Positions 54,975 through 63,998 of a stretch of DNA of 64,000 bases are shown piece by piece; the stretch's first letter is position 1; each line of letters opens with the position of its first letter. Location of the stretch: positions 620,001 to 684,000 of the forward strand of contig NC_009361.1 in assembly GCF_000092065.1 (NCBI RefSeq). The letters run 5' to 3'. The notes under the pieces are model-generated. The model was not told the DNA's origin and ran no database searches. It worked only from the letters and a program-made list of their open reading frames with translations. The DNA comes from Ostreococcus lucimarinus CCE9901. Taxonomy: Eukaryota > Chlorophyta > Mamiellophyceae > Mamiellales > Bathycoccaceae. The translations under genes were made by a program, and so were the position numbers.

Positions 54975-56213
54975 CTAGTAAGTATCATCAATCGCGGCCT
55001 GCTCAGCTGATGGTAAATGCAACAAATGGTTGATGCATACGGCGACGGGATCTTTTGCCGGTCCACCCTTCATATTAATTACCGACATCCCACCGGGCGA
55101 AAGACTAAACATTTCTCCGCTATTCCTCTCTAGAGCGTGCGCTAGGAAATCTTGGCATACAACTTTGTCGTGAATGACGAAAGTAGAGCCCCCACCTTGA
55201 GTGCCTTCGGCCAAACTGGTCAAGATATCGTCCACAGAGTTCACGACTTTGGCTTCAAACGGGCACGTGCCGCTCATCTCGCGCTGGCATCGATCGAATA
55301 TCTTCTCCGCCAAACGAGCCGAGGGTCCGTCCGGCGAGTGCAACAGCGCGCCGACTGAGGTATTTTTCAACACGTTCACCATACTCCTTGTAATTTTAGC
55401 CTCTTCCTCTATGCTCGTCGGTGCGTGGACCAAAACGAGGGCGTCCTTCTTTCCAACCGGCGCCTCCGGCGTTTGATTGAAAACTTCTAGCTTAACCCCT
55501 CGCCCTGTGTTCGGCTCAAAGGACTCGTCGATGATCAACCTGCTCACTGCGCAATTACTTTGCACGATGCGTCTAAAATATTCCGGTCCGAGCCCGAGCG
55601 CGCTGCCAATCAGCGCTTGATTTACCGCGTTGTGCGCGACGACGAGAATTTTCGTTTCGCGTCTCGCGAGCAACGCCTCGTTCCACACCCGCGTCGCTCG
55701 ATCCCACAGCTCTCGCACGGGGTAATGTCCGTCGATTTCAAACTCGCTCGGATTCTTTTTCCAATTCGCATAGCTCTGACCGTATCTCTCCATCCCATCT
55801 TCCTTCAACAGCCCCTCAAACGCGTATAAATCAATCTCTCTCAAGTCGTCGACGTCCACGAACGCCGTCCCCGAGCGCGTCCCCCACGCGATTTCCGCCG
55901 TTTCTCGCGCCCGCGCCAGAGGTGATCGCAAGCACACGTCAAATTTATCCAACGCGATCACGTCTTTCGTCAAGTTCGCCTGCGCTTGACCTTTCGCCGT
56001 CAACACGGAAAAATTCGAACTCCCCTGAATCCGTCCTTCCTCGTTCCACGTGCTTTGGCCGTGTCTGACAAAGGTGAAGGCGCGACGCGTCGACGGTGGT
56101 GCGGGCGCTTTCGCGTCGAACGAGCGCGCGACGATCGAGCGACGCGACGATGCACGCACGAAGCGAGACGCCGCCGACCGGGACGGCGCACCGAACGACG
56201 ACGACGTCCGCAT
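54975..56213 (-). CDS. Tandem histidine-phosphatase protein, CA1P-phosphatase-like, plastid
   Basis: 412 residues. Transit peptide of about 40 residues. The first phosphoglycerate-mutase-like domain (45-260) holds FTFVRHGQSTWNEEGRIQGS (phosphohistidine R-H-G), SPLARARETAEIAWG, LREIDLYAFEGLLKEDG and KILVVAHNAVNQALIGSALG (second His). The second half (about 275-400) has a similar length but lost the RHG site (ALVLVHAPTSIEEEAKI), so it is probably structural. The plant relative is annotated 2-carboxy-D-arabinitol-1-phosphatase, which removes a Rubisco inhibitor. Whether the alga makes that compound is not known from this sequence, so a different sugar phosphate is possible. Confidence 0.8.
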   Translation of the reverse strand: MRTSSSFGAPSRSAASRFVRASSRRSIVARSFDAKAPAPPSTRRAFTFVRHGQSTWNEEGRIQGSSNFSVLTAKGQAQANLTKDVIALDKFDVCLRSPLARARETAEIAWGTRSGTAFVDVDDLREIDLYAFEGLLKEDGMERYGQSYANWKKNPSEFEIDGHYPVRELWDRATRVWNEALLARRETKILVVAHNAVNQALIGSALGLGPEYFRRIVQSNCAVSRLIIDESFEPNTGRGVKLEVFNQTPEAPVGKKDALVLVHAPTSIEEEAKITRSMVNVLKNTSVGALLHSPDGPSARLAEKIFDRCQREMSGTCPFEAKVVNSVDDILTSLAEGTQGGGSTFVIHDKVVCQDFLAHALERNSGEMFSLSPGGMSVINMKGGPAKDPVAVCINHLLHLPSAEQAAIDDTY

Positions 56214-56328
56214 GGCGTCGCGCAGTGCAGCCGCGGCGGTTGGTCGGAAAAATCTAAAATTGCGAGCCGAAGGACGAGGGACGAATTTTCAAAGTCAGAC
56301 TAAGCGATGCAAGAAACTAATAGACTAC

Positions 56329-57009
56329 TCACGCCCACGCGGAGACGGAAGAAACACTACGAACGAGCACGTCGTTGAACCACGCGACGAAGGCGACGGT
56401 AAGAAACACCATGACGAGTCCGACGAATGGCGTCACCGCTTCTTCCCGCGCGCTCGAGTCGTCAAACGCCCCGCTCGATAACTTTGTCATCGACGGCTTG
56501 CGCTCAGGAAACCCGTTCGGCAGCGAGCTTTCGAATCGCACCTTCGACCGCTGTCGTTTCTCCGCGAAACTCCCCGACGGCGATAAGATCCCTCTCGCGC
56601 TTCCGTGTCGTCCCACCGCTCGCGCGCTCGCGGAGACGCCGTCCTCGTCCTCGTCCTCGCCTCGCGCGTCTAACAAATCCTCTTCGAAATCGTCCTCCTC
56701 ATCGATCCCTCGTCGAAACGGTCGTCCGCGCGCGTCGTTCTCTTTCCCATCCAACCACCGCGTCGTCTTCCTCGCGTCGCGTCCGCGCGGCGACGTCCCA
56801 TTCGTCGGCGACGCGCCCATCGTCGCGCGTCCGCCCTCGCGGTGTGCGCGATCGTCCGCCGTCGACGGTGCCGCGTCGTCGCGCGCGCGCGCCTCGCGCG
56901 TGGGTTCACCCATCACTCGCTCGTCCGGTCTCGGACGCGCGCGCGACGCCGTGTGTCCATCACACGAGTCCCGAACGCCGTCGCACCATCCATCCATCGC
57001 GCCATCCAT
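56329..57009 (-). CDS. Unrecognised tail-anchored-type protein
   Basis: 226 residues from ATG 57009 (MDGAMDGWCDGVRDSCDGHT); MGEPTREARARDD is an alternative later start. Mostly hydrophilic: charged linkers (DEEDDFEEDLLDARGEDEDE), then KRQRSKVRFESSLPNGFPE. The C-terminus holds one helix (TPFVGLVMVFLTVAFVAWFN) and a short luminal tail ending SVSSVSAWA. The frame continues upstream to 57474 but that part lies opposite the DUF2256 gene and is Arg-rich. No family recognised. The layout suggests a tail-anchored protein of the ER or an organelle membrane. Confidence 0.6.
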   Translation of the reverse strand: MDGAMDGWCDGVRDSCDGHTASRARPRPDERVMGEPTREARARDDAAPSTADDRAHREGGRATMGASPTNGTSPRGRDARKTTRWLDGKENDARGRPFRRGIDEEDDFEEDLLDARGEDEDEDGVSASARAVGRHGSARGILSPSGSFAEKRQRSKVRFESSLPNGFPERKPSMTKLSSGAFDDSSAREEAVTPFVGLVMVFLTVAFVAWFNDVLVRSVSSVSAWA

Positions 57010-57108
57010 CGGCGGTCCGACGGATCCGGATCGGGACGCGGGCGCGATGGACGGATGGCGTGACGACGACGACGCGTCGACGTCCGCACGCGGTGGCGCG
57101 CGAATCGA

Positions 57109-57187
57109 ATGTTCACCGCGTCGTGCGCGCGAAGAGCGACGACGAGGACGACGGCGCACGCGTTGCGCGCGCTGAAACGCGCGCGAC

Positions 57188-57220
<33 letters not shown>

Positions 57221-57744
57221 CGGCATCGCGCTCGACGCCGTCCGCGATGCGAGGGGTGAAGAAGGAAAACTTGCCGAGCAAGGTGTGCGTGGTGTGCGAC
57301 AGACCGTTCACGTGGAGGAAAAAGTGGGAAAACTGTTGGGACGAAGTGACGACGTGCTCGAAGTCGTGCAACGGTAAGAGGAAGAGCGAACGACAGCGAG
57401 AGAACAAGGAAACGCGAGGCGAAGACGAAGACGAAGACGCGCGAGCGGCGCATAAGAAGTCGGTCAAGGCGCAAAAGGCGGAACGGAGGGCGCGATTAGA
57501 ATTCAATGGTAATCCAACGAGCGGGCAAAAGGCGTGCGATGAATGCTCGAAGATGGTGAACGAGCTGATTCGATGTCAAACGGACGCGACGAAACGGTGG
57601 CGTATGGTCTGCGGTTCGTGTTGGGTGAAAGTGAGCGGCGGCGTGGTGGATGGTGACGCAAATCACCCGCATTATCGATACGGTGGGTTATGGAAGAATA
57701 GACGCGCGCAAAATGCCGACGGAGGCGAGCCTTTAGTCTGTTAG
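57109..57744 (+). CDS. DUF2256 zinc-binding protein
   Basis: 211 residues. Thr/Arg/Ala-rich leader of about 45 residues (organelle targeting). Then the DUF2256 core: [20 protein letters not shown] then [18 protein letters not shown], with paired Cys. After a Lys/Arg/Glu helix, a second Cys-rich block follows: [40 protein letters not shown], and [15 protein letters not shown]2256 also occurs as a free small bacterial/cyanobacterial protein. Its role is unknown; metal binding is likely from the Cys spacing. An internal Met (MRGVKKEN) is a possible start of an untargeted form. Confidence 0.75.
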
Positions 57745-57774
57745 CGGCTTAGAAGTAGCTATATTAATCATTTT

Positions 57775-58817
57775 TTACAGTTCCGCCTTGGCTTCCTTCG
57801 TCGCGTATTTACCGAGTCCGATGGTATTTTTTGATCGCTTGTCCGCACGTTTGATGGGAAACGGCATGCGTCCTCGTTGTGCTTCCTCGGGTAACATCGC
57901 CAAATACTTGTTGCAGAATTGAATCAGGGTGTTTTCGTTGAAACTATCGATCAGCCTCGCCTCGGCGTCGCGCTTCTTGCTCACGGGATCGTAACCGACG
58001 ATCGCAAGCCTTCCCCCAGCGAGCACGTCCATGTACTCCTGCTCCTCACCCTCGTAAACGGCAGTTTGCAAATATATGAGATCCTTTGTCGTCGGCGGCA
58101 CGACGTGAATGAGAACCATAAAGCCAGAAATGGCCTCTCCGACCTTTTCTAATGTTTTGTGAATGCGCACCCCATACTCGTCCGCGAATTCTTTAAGCAT
58201 GAACACAAACACTTTGGGCATGTCATTTTTCGCGTGCAGATTCGCTCGTTGAACTTCATCGACGGTACCTCTATTATCGGGAAACTCGGGCCATTTCGCG
58301 TACGGCGGAATGAGAGTGAAGAATGCGAAGCGCACTATGCTCGACACGTTGCGTTGCAAGCTCTCGGTCATCTCAGTCATGTGGTCGCTGTCCATGTAAT
58401 GTGGCGCCGGAATGAACACCTTGGCGAGTGCGTGCTCAGACTTCAATTTCAACGCTCGGCCGAAAGTGACATCATCGTGTCCGTACGAGCGAAACGTGTT
58501 TTCCGCGTCGGTGAACGCGTCAATCGCCGCTTGATGAACGCTCCCGGGCCGAAACAAAGCCAGAACCGCCAGCGTCTCCGTGCGTGAATCTTCGACAAAT
58601 TTGAGCAAGTCTCTTTCGGCGTCGAACTCCTCGACTGCGCGCACACCGGTGAACCGCTACGATCGAGGAATCCTCCGGTCAGTCTCACCACGCGCGCTCA
58701 TCGTGTCGATCAATTCAAGGCCATACGAGAACGAGTTCGAGGCGCCGTCGCTGCGCTTACCTCGCTCGCGAAGCACAACGCGAGGATAAGTGCGATTACT
58801 GATAACGATCGTCGCAT
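57775..58817 (-). CDS. ER-lumen thioredoxin-fold protein (PDI-like, no CxxC), two exons
   Basis: Exon 1 58761-58817, exon 2 57775-58656; 312 residues. Exon 1 is almost exactly a signal peptide (MRRSLSVIALILALCFASE). Exon 2 opens RFTGVRAVEEFDAERDLLKF then VEDSRTETLAVLALFRPGS, a PDI-type thioredoxin strand-helix pattern without the Cys pair. Later pieces (VSSIVRFAFFTLIPPYAKWP; VFVFMLKEFADEYG; ISGFMVLIHVVPPTTKDLIY) are not recognised. It ends KEAKAEL; KAEL is a weak match to a KDEL-type ER-retention signal (inference). The exon 2 frame alone starts at a GTG. A chaperone role is plausible but not shown. Confidence 0.62.
58657..58760 (-). other. Intron of the ER thioredoxin-fold gene (104 nt)
   Basis: Minus strand: donor gcgag|gtaagcg, acceptor cgatcgtag|cggttc, phase 0 on both sides. 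A ctgac branch motif (gagactgaccgg) lies about 20 bases before the acceptor. Confidence 0.8.
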
Positions 58818-59574
58818 GTTCGCTGCGGTTGATCTCGCAAGTGCGCCGACGTGTGCTGTCTGTCGCCCACGCGCGATGTCGACATCAATCACTCTGCGCT
58901 CCACTCGAGCCAACATCCAGAAACGACTTGTCAAACAGTCGAGGCCGAGTTGTGAACGTCAACATGGAAAGTCTTACCCAGGTATCCATATGGATTTCGA
59001 TGCCCGCTCACAAATCGCGGAGAATTCAAGGAAATCCCCGACGGCGTACGCTGCACACCATGAACGCGCGTCGCGGTCGATTCGGCCGGCGTCGCGGTCG
59101 CTACCTCGGCGCGCGAGAAATAAATGAAATAATTAAATAATTTCTATGCGAACGCCACGGGCTCGCCAGCGAAGCGTCAATCGCGCGTCGCGCTCGACGC
59201 CCGTAATAATGCGATCACGAATCACCAATGGAATTAATTTCACGCGAAACCACGCGCATCTCGGTCGTCTGATATCAAATTCACACTTTCGACGACTGCT
59301 GGGCGAAAATTTCTCACATCGAGATGATCTGTCAAAACACATGCATGTCGCGTCGATAGGCGTAGAACCACCAAAAGTGCATTTGTTGGAGGTAAATGGT
59401 GTGTCGAAACTCATAGCCGCAACTTTTACAAAACCTTGACGCGATTCAGTGCTTGTGCATTCACGTTCCATGATGACGATAATTAAATATAATCTGAGCG
59501 CTTAAAATAATTAATTGCGCGGCGGAAACAATTCATTCGCGCTTGATATTGCACGTGCTATCTTGCTAAGTTTT
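58818..59574. other. Long AT-richer intergenic region
   Basis: 757 bases between two minus-strand genes, containing the promoter of the ER thioredoxin-fold gene and the MPPE1 3' flank. From about 59115 (aaataaatgaaataattaaa) and again at 59480-59520 (taattaaatataatctgagc) it is conspicuously AT-rich compared with the rest of the window. Open frames here (for example 59146-59439 plus) have no recognisable features. No tRNA or rRNA identified. Confidence 0.5.
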
Positions 59575-61106
59575 CTAGTACTCTATCCTTGCGAGACTCC
59601 TCAAAATCATCGAGTCTCGCGCGAGTAGCGAAATAAATCCACCCGCGACGAAAATTAATAAGCCAATTAAATAAATCAGTCCGTGAAGAAATCGCCTGTG
59701 AGCGCACGTAATTTTGTTAGTCATCCTACGGAGAGCGTTCTGCGAGTGTGAGCGATCTTAGTGAACACTCACCTGAAGCACAGGGCAATCACGGGTCGGC
59801 CTTCGAACTTTTTCGCTGCTGCAATTAATTCTCCGAGTGGCGGTCCTAGAATCGTGAGAACGCTCACCACGCCAACGTGAGCGTACGTTCTCAGGATTTC
59901 ACGTATCTCAGGTAGGAAACATAATTTATGTTGAATTAATCCCGATCCGCTGGCGTCGAAACTCTCGCCTGCGGCTTCGGGAACGGTCAACATTAAATAA
60001 CTCGGTTGGTCGTTTCCATTCAACGCACTCACGGTGCCGACGGTTATTTCGGTCACTGCGACTGTTCCTCCCGCAAGTGCCGACTCGTACGCGTGCGTTA
60101 CCTCACACTGATCGTGGTCGTGCCCCGACAACACCAACACCGGCTCAACCGCCCGGAGCAATCGCTGCGCAGACTCGTCCGAGAGGTAGTCTTGATAAAT
60201 AATTTCCTTGTCTGAACCGAGCGTGCGGCCTTGAATTGCTTGCGAGTTTCGAAATGGCCCGCATCGCTGCGATGGATTGGGAAGCGGCAAGTGCGTCACG
60301 AGCACTCTCTTTACGTACGGCTCTTTCTTTTGAGCGCTTAAGCCATCCACGAACGCCCACGTCTCGTCTGTGGCCGGTCCTTTGCCGTCGAGGACCATGG
60401 CGTTGACGCCTACGAAGTCAACGCCGCCGATGCGCTCGACAAAGTTACTTTTTCCATACCATTCTTCGAACCGTGCGAGGATTCTGGGATGATGGCGAAT
60501 GACTTCGGAATAACCAACGTCATGGTTACCGGCGACGGTGTGGTACAACGGCCCACCATCGCCGTTTCTCGGCCACCAGAGCGCGGCGTCGACGCGACGC
60601 CGCAACGCGCGCCACTCGTCGTCGTTTCTACGTGCACCTTGCCCGAACAAGTCCCCCAGAAACACCACGTTTCTCGGTGCAAATCTTCTCAACCCTGCCT
60701 TCATCGTCCGTCGCACGTAGGCATCGCACACGGCTTCCGCAAACGCGAGCGCGCGCGACCGTCTGCCGAGCTCCCTGTACGTGTACTCGTCCACCAACTG
60801 TGGGTCCGCGGTCACCATCACCCTCGTCCCGTTCGCGCCGTGCGGCCACGAACATCGACGCTGCGCTACGACGTGCGAGTAGACTTCGCCGTGATGAAGC
60901 ACCGCGCCCCAAATCACGAATAACGACGCGTACAAAACGCGCGGTGGCCGCCCGCCGCGCCTTTCCGCGCGCCCATCTTCGTCGCCCTCGCGCGGTCGCC
61001 CGACGTCGCCTCGGCGCCGCGCGTTCGACGTCGACGACGCCGCGCGCGACGTCGAACGCGCGCGCGCTTCCGCGTCGTCGTTCGCGCGCCGTCGACGCGT
61101 CGACAT
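59575..61106 (-). CDS. MPPE1/Cdc1/Ted1-like GPI-anchor phosphoesterase, two exons
   Basis: Exon 1 59773-61106, exon 2 59575-59695; 484 residues. Basic N-terminus, helix PPRVLYASLFVIWGAVLHHG, then a metallophosphoesterase: MVTADPQLVD (D-x-Q metal motif), NVVFLGDLFGQGARRNDDEW (GDL), VAGNHDVGY (GNHD), VLVTHLPL and VLVLSGHDHDQCEVTH (GHDH). The exon 1 open frame ends abruptly at a splice donor; exon 2 supplies the missing C-terminal helix (LHGLIYLIGLLIFVAGGFIS) and tail. This two-helix metallophosphoesterase layout is that of PGAP5/MPPE1, Cdc1 and Ted1, which remove ethanolamine phosphate from GPI glycans in the ER (family knowledge). Confidence 0.85.
59696..59772 (-). other. Intron of the MPPE1-like gene (77 nt)
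   Basis: Minus strand: donor ttcag|gtgagtg, acceptor gctcacag|gcgat, phase 2 (ag|g = Arg). Branch-like gactaac lies about 25 bases before the acceptor. The intron is AT-richer than the flanking exon 1. Confidence 0.85.
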
Positions 61107-61437
61107 CCCGCGCGCGCTGCGGCGGTCGCCGCGCGCGTGTAGGCGGGTTTAGGCCTCGACCCGGGACGCCCTGAAATCCGACCGCGACGCGCCCGTTTCG
61201 CCGACGCGTCGAGGCGCGGTCGCGGCGCGCGGGGTCGTCCCGGCGAGTTCGCGCCTCGACGGTCGAGCGCCGAGCGGTGCCGATCGAGCGTCGATCGCGC
61301 GATAGACGATAACGGGGGAAGCCAAGCCGTGAAGCCAGCGCTCGGTGCGACCGCGCGCGGCGGCGACGGCGACGCCAGACTGCGGTCGACGAGGGACAAA
61401 TTTTAGATTGGATTGCGAGCGGCGCCGGTGACGCGTC
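61107..61437. other. Divergent intergenic region MPPE1-like / PIP5K
   Basis: 331 bases between divergent starts, CG-rich with several overlapping Arg-rich shadow frames. At 61400-61420 a short AT-richer patch precedes the PIP5K ATG. No RNA gene seen. Confidence 0.45.
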
Positions 61438-63849
61438 ATGGACCGGCGAGATGAGGCTGGTGCGGTCGCGTCCTCGTCTGCACCCGCGACGCGCGCTCGA
61501 GCGTTGTTCGCGCGCAGGAAGCCGGCGTTTTCAGCCTCGTTCGCGCGATCACGATCGAACGCGGGAGAGGTGGAAGCCGCGCTTCGCGCCGTCGAGAGCA
61601 AGCTCGCGGAGGAAAAGGGAAAACTCGACGACAGCCAAAGAGCGCACCCACTCGCGGGGAAGGCGCGAGTTGAATTGAACGACGGTGATGTCTATCGCGG
61701 GCCGTGGAACGATCACTCGCCGGTGGGATACGGACGATATTCGTGGGCGAACGGGAACGAATACGTGGGCGAATTCCACGACGGCAAGCCGAGCGGGCGA
61801 GGAACGTACGAGTGGGCGCACGGCGGGGTGTACAAGGGCAATTTCGAACACGGTTTGATGCACGGGGAAGGGACGTATACGGCGTCGGACGGTGCGAAGT
61901 ACCACGGGTCTTGGAGACGGGGGAAAAAGCATGGTTTAGGCATACAGCATTTTACCAACGGCGACTGCTACGAGGGACTGTGGAACGATGGGGTCGGCCA
62001 CGGACCGGGAACGTACAGATGGAAGGCGCTCGAAGGCGAAGAAGGACACGACGAGTTCGATGGTGAGTGGCTTAATGGGAAAATGCACGGATGGGGCACC
62101 TTGCGGTGGGGATCGGGCGATCGATACGATGGTAACTGGTCCGTGGGACAAATTTCCGGCAGCGGTGTCATGACTTGGTGCGACGGGTCATCTTTTAGTG
62201 GGCGATGGAAATGCGGTAAGAAGGACGGGTCGGGTGCGTTCATGTTGTCTGGGGGTGAAAGTTCTAGTGTTACTCGAAACAATATCAAACTCAGCGTGCA
62301 AATCAACCGATCAGCGAGGCCCAAGACAAGTTTTGATGACAGCGAAGGCGAGGAAATTATCGCCGCAGATCTAGGCAACACATACTTGTTGCTCTGCGAG
62401 TGCTCTGAGGATCAAATCTTGAAGAAAGAAGTCGTCGAGACCGATGGTGTGGCCCACAAACATTCGTTGTGGACGAGTCCGATGGCGAGTAGATCACGAA
62501 AGGTCCGTAAAGTCCGGCATGGAGAAACTATTTACAAAGGTCACGGGAGTTACGACTTGATGCTACAACTGCGCGTTGGCATTCGTTGGAGTGTGAGCAG
62601 CATGCAAGAGTTCTCGGACGTCGCTTTGCAAACTTGTAGCTTTGACGTAAGCCTCAAGCAACAGTTTCCTCGCGGTGGCTCTGCGAAAACGCCGCCGCAC
62701 TTCGCTCGAACGTTCAAGTGGAAAGAATATAGACCAGAAGTTTTTCGACATTTACGTGCGCGTTGGCGAGTAGATCCCGCACAGTTTATGCTGTCGCTGT
62801 GTGGTGATCAAGCGCTGAGAGAGCTGTCTTCGCCTGGTAAGTCCGGGAGTGTGTTTTACATATCTCACGACGATCAATTCATCATCAAAACGATGCGAAA
62901 GTCGGAAATGGTGCGACTCAAGTCTTGGTTGCATGTGTATTACCAACACGTTCACGATTACCCCGAGACGTTATTGCCAAAGTTTTACGGCTTGTATAGC
63001 ATCAAAGCGGCTGGCACTGCGAGGAAGGTACGGGTGGTTGTCATGTCGAATCTCTTCTCCGCCAAGCACCCGATACACAAGACTTTTGATCTCAAAGGCT
63101 CGACACACGGACGTTTCACGAAGCTGGAAAACGCGACGCCACACACCGTGTTGAAAGACTTGGATATTTCTAGAAAATTCCGCGTTGAAGAAGGGAAACG
63201 AGATAAACTCATCGAGCAATTGAACAAAGATTGTATATTTCTGCAGAAATTACGTGTCATGGATTACAGTCTCCTCGTTGGAGTACACGTCCTGCCTCCA
63301 GCGTTGGGGCGCGGACGACTCGCTTCCCCACGTTACAGCGAAGTCGGCGCCACCTCGCCAGTACAAGAAGAATCTGGTTCGCCTTGGGGCGGGGCGGAAT
63401 GGCGAGATCACGTCATGCAATCGGTTCGTCGAAATATGAAAGCACTCGACTTGTACAACGACCGAAAACAGTTTGGCTTCGCGCACGGGATGGAGGAAGT
63501 CTCGCCGAGCGAGCAAGCCTCGCTGCGACCGCCACCGGGAACAGACGACCTCATCGCGCACTCTACTGGAGCAGCAAAGTCCAAGTTGGGCGTCGCTATG
63601 GCCGCAGTCTCCGTGCACGGGCGTATTTTGACGAAGCAACCTCCAGTTGAGTCCCCTATCGAAGAGCACACGGAGCCTCAAGACGTCATTCTATACCTCG
63701 GCATCATTGATATCTTGCAGGAATACACGACGTCGAAAAATTTAGAGACCAAGATGATGGGTGTGATGGGTAAAAAGTCTTTCTCCTCCATCGATCCGAC
63801 GAATTACGCGAAACGGTTCCTGAACTTCATGTCTAATTTGTTTGAATAG
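61438..63849 (+). CDS. PIP5K: MORN-repeat phosphatidylinositol-4-phosphate 5-kinase
   Basis: 803 residues. After a basic leader, eight MORN repeats span about residues 85-275 (YRGPWNDHSPVGYGRYSWAN, YVGEFHDGKPSGRGTYEWAH, YKGNFEHGLMHGEGTYTASD and so on). The PIPK domain covers about 380-800: KSGSVFYISHDDQFIIKTMR (ATP loop and Lys), HKTFDLKGSTHGRFTKL (DLKGS), LRVMDYSLLVGVHVL (MDYSLL) and VILYLGIIDILQEYTTSKNL (IID metal site plus activation region). The MORN-PIPK fusion is the plant type-B PIP5K. It makes PtdIns(4,5)P2 at the plasma membrane. The start is the only plausible ATG upstream of the repeats; no intron interrupts the frame. Confidence 0.95.
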   Translation: MDRRDEAGAVASSSAPATRARALFARRKPAFSASFARSRSNAGEVEAALRAVESKLAEEKGKLDDSQRAHPLAGKARVELNDGDVYRGPWNDHSPVGYGRYSWANGNEYVGEFHDGKPSGRGTYEWAHGGVYKGNFEHGLMHGEGTYTASDGAKYHGSWRRGKKHGLGIQHFTNGDCYEGLWNDGVGHGPGTYRWKALEGEEGHDEFDGEWLNGKMHGWGTLRWGSGDRYDGNWSVGQISGSGVMTWCDGSSFSGRWKCGKKDGSGAFMLSGGESSSVTRNNIKLSVQINRSARPKTSFDDSEGEEIIAADLGNTYLLLCECSEDQILKKEVVETDGVAHKHSLWTSPMASRSRKVRKVRHGETIYKGHGSYDLMLQLRVGIRWSVSSMQEFSDVALQTCSFDVSLKQQFPRGGSAKTPPHFARTFKWKEYRPEVFRHLRARWRVDPAQFMLSLCGDQALRELSSPGKSGSVFYISHDDQFIIKTMRKSEMVRLKSWLHVYYQHVHDYPETLLPKFYGLYSIKAAGTARKVRVVVMSNLFSAKHPIHKTFDLKGSTHGRFTKLENATPHTVLKDLDISRKFRVEEGKRDKLIEQLNKDCIFLQKLRVMDYSLLVGVHVLPPALGRGRLASPRYSEVGATSPVQEESGSPWGGAEWRDHVMQSVRRNMKALDLYNDRKQFGFAHGMEEVSPSEQASLRPPPGTDDLIAHSTGAAKSKLGVAMAAVSVHGRILTKQPPVESPIEEHTEPQDVILYLGIIDILQEYTTSKNLETKMMGVMGKKSFSSIDPTNYAKRFLNFMSNLFE

Positions 63850-63869
63850 TTAATTTAATTGCTAGCGCC

Positions 63870-63998
63870 CTACTTTACAGCCGACGACGACTTTTCATCC
63901 GCGCCATCGTCGTCAATTTTGTCCGTCTCAGTCTTCTCTGCCTTTTCTAACACGTCCTCCGCCTTCGAAATCAGCGACGCGGCCTTTCTAGAAAAGCT
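63870..63998 (-). CDS. C-terminal end of an unrecognised gene (continues beyond window)
   Basis: Partial minus-strand frame: 42 residues before the stop at 63870-63872. It reads SFSRKAASLISKAEDVLEKA then EKTETDKIDDDGADEKSSSA, a Lys/Glu helix and an acidic Ser-rich tail. The frame remains open at the window edge. It ends 20 bases from the convergent PIP5K stop, a typical gap here. Too little for a function. Confidence 0.55.
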   Translation of the reverse strand, partial: SFSRKAASLISKAEDVLEKAEKTETDKIDDDGADEKSSSAVK

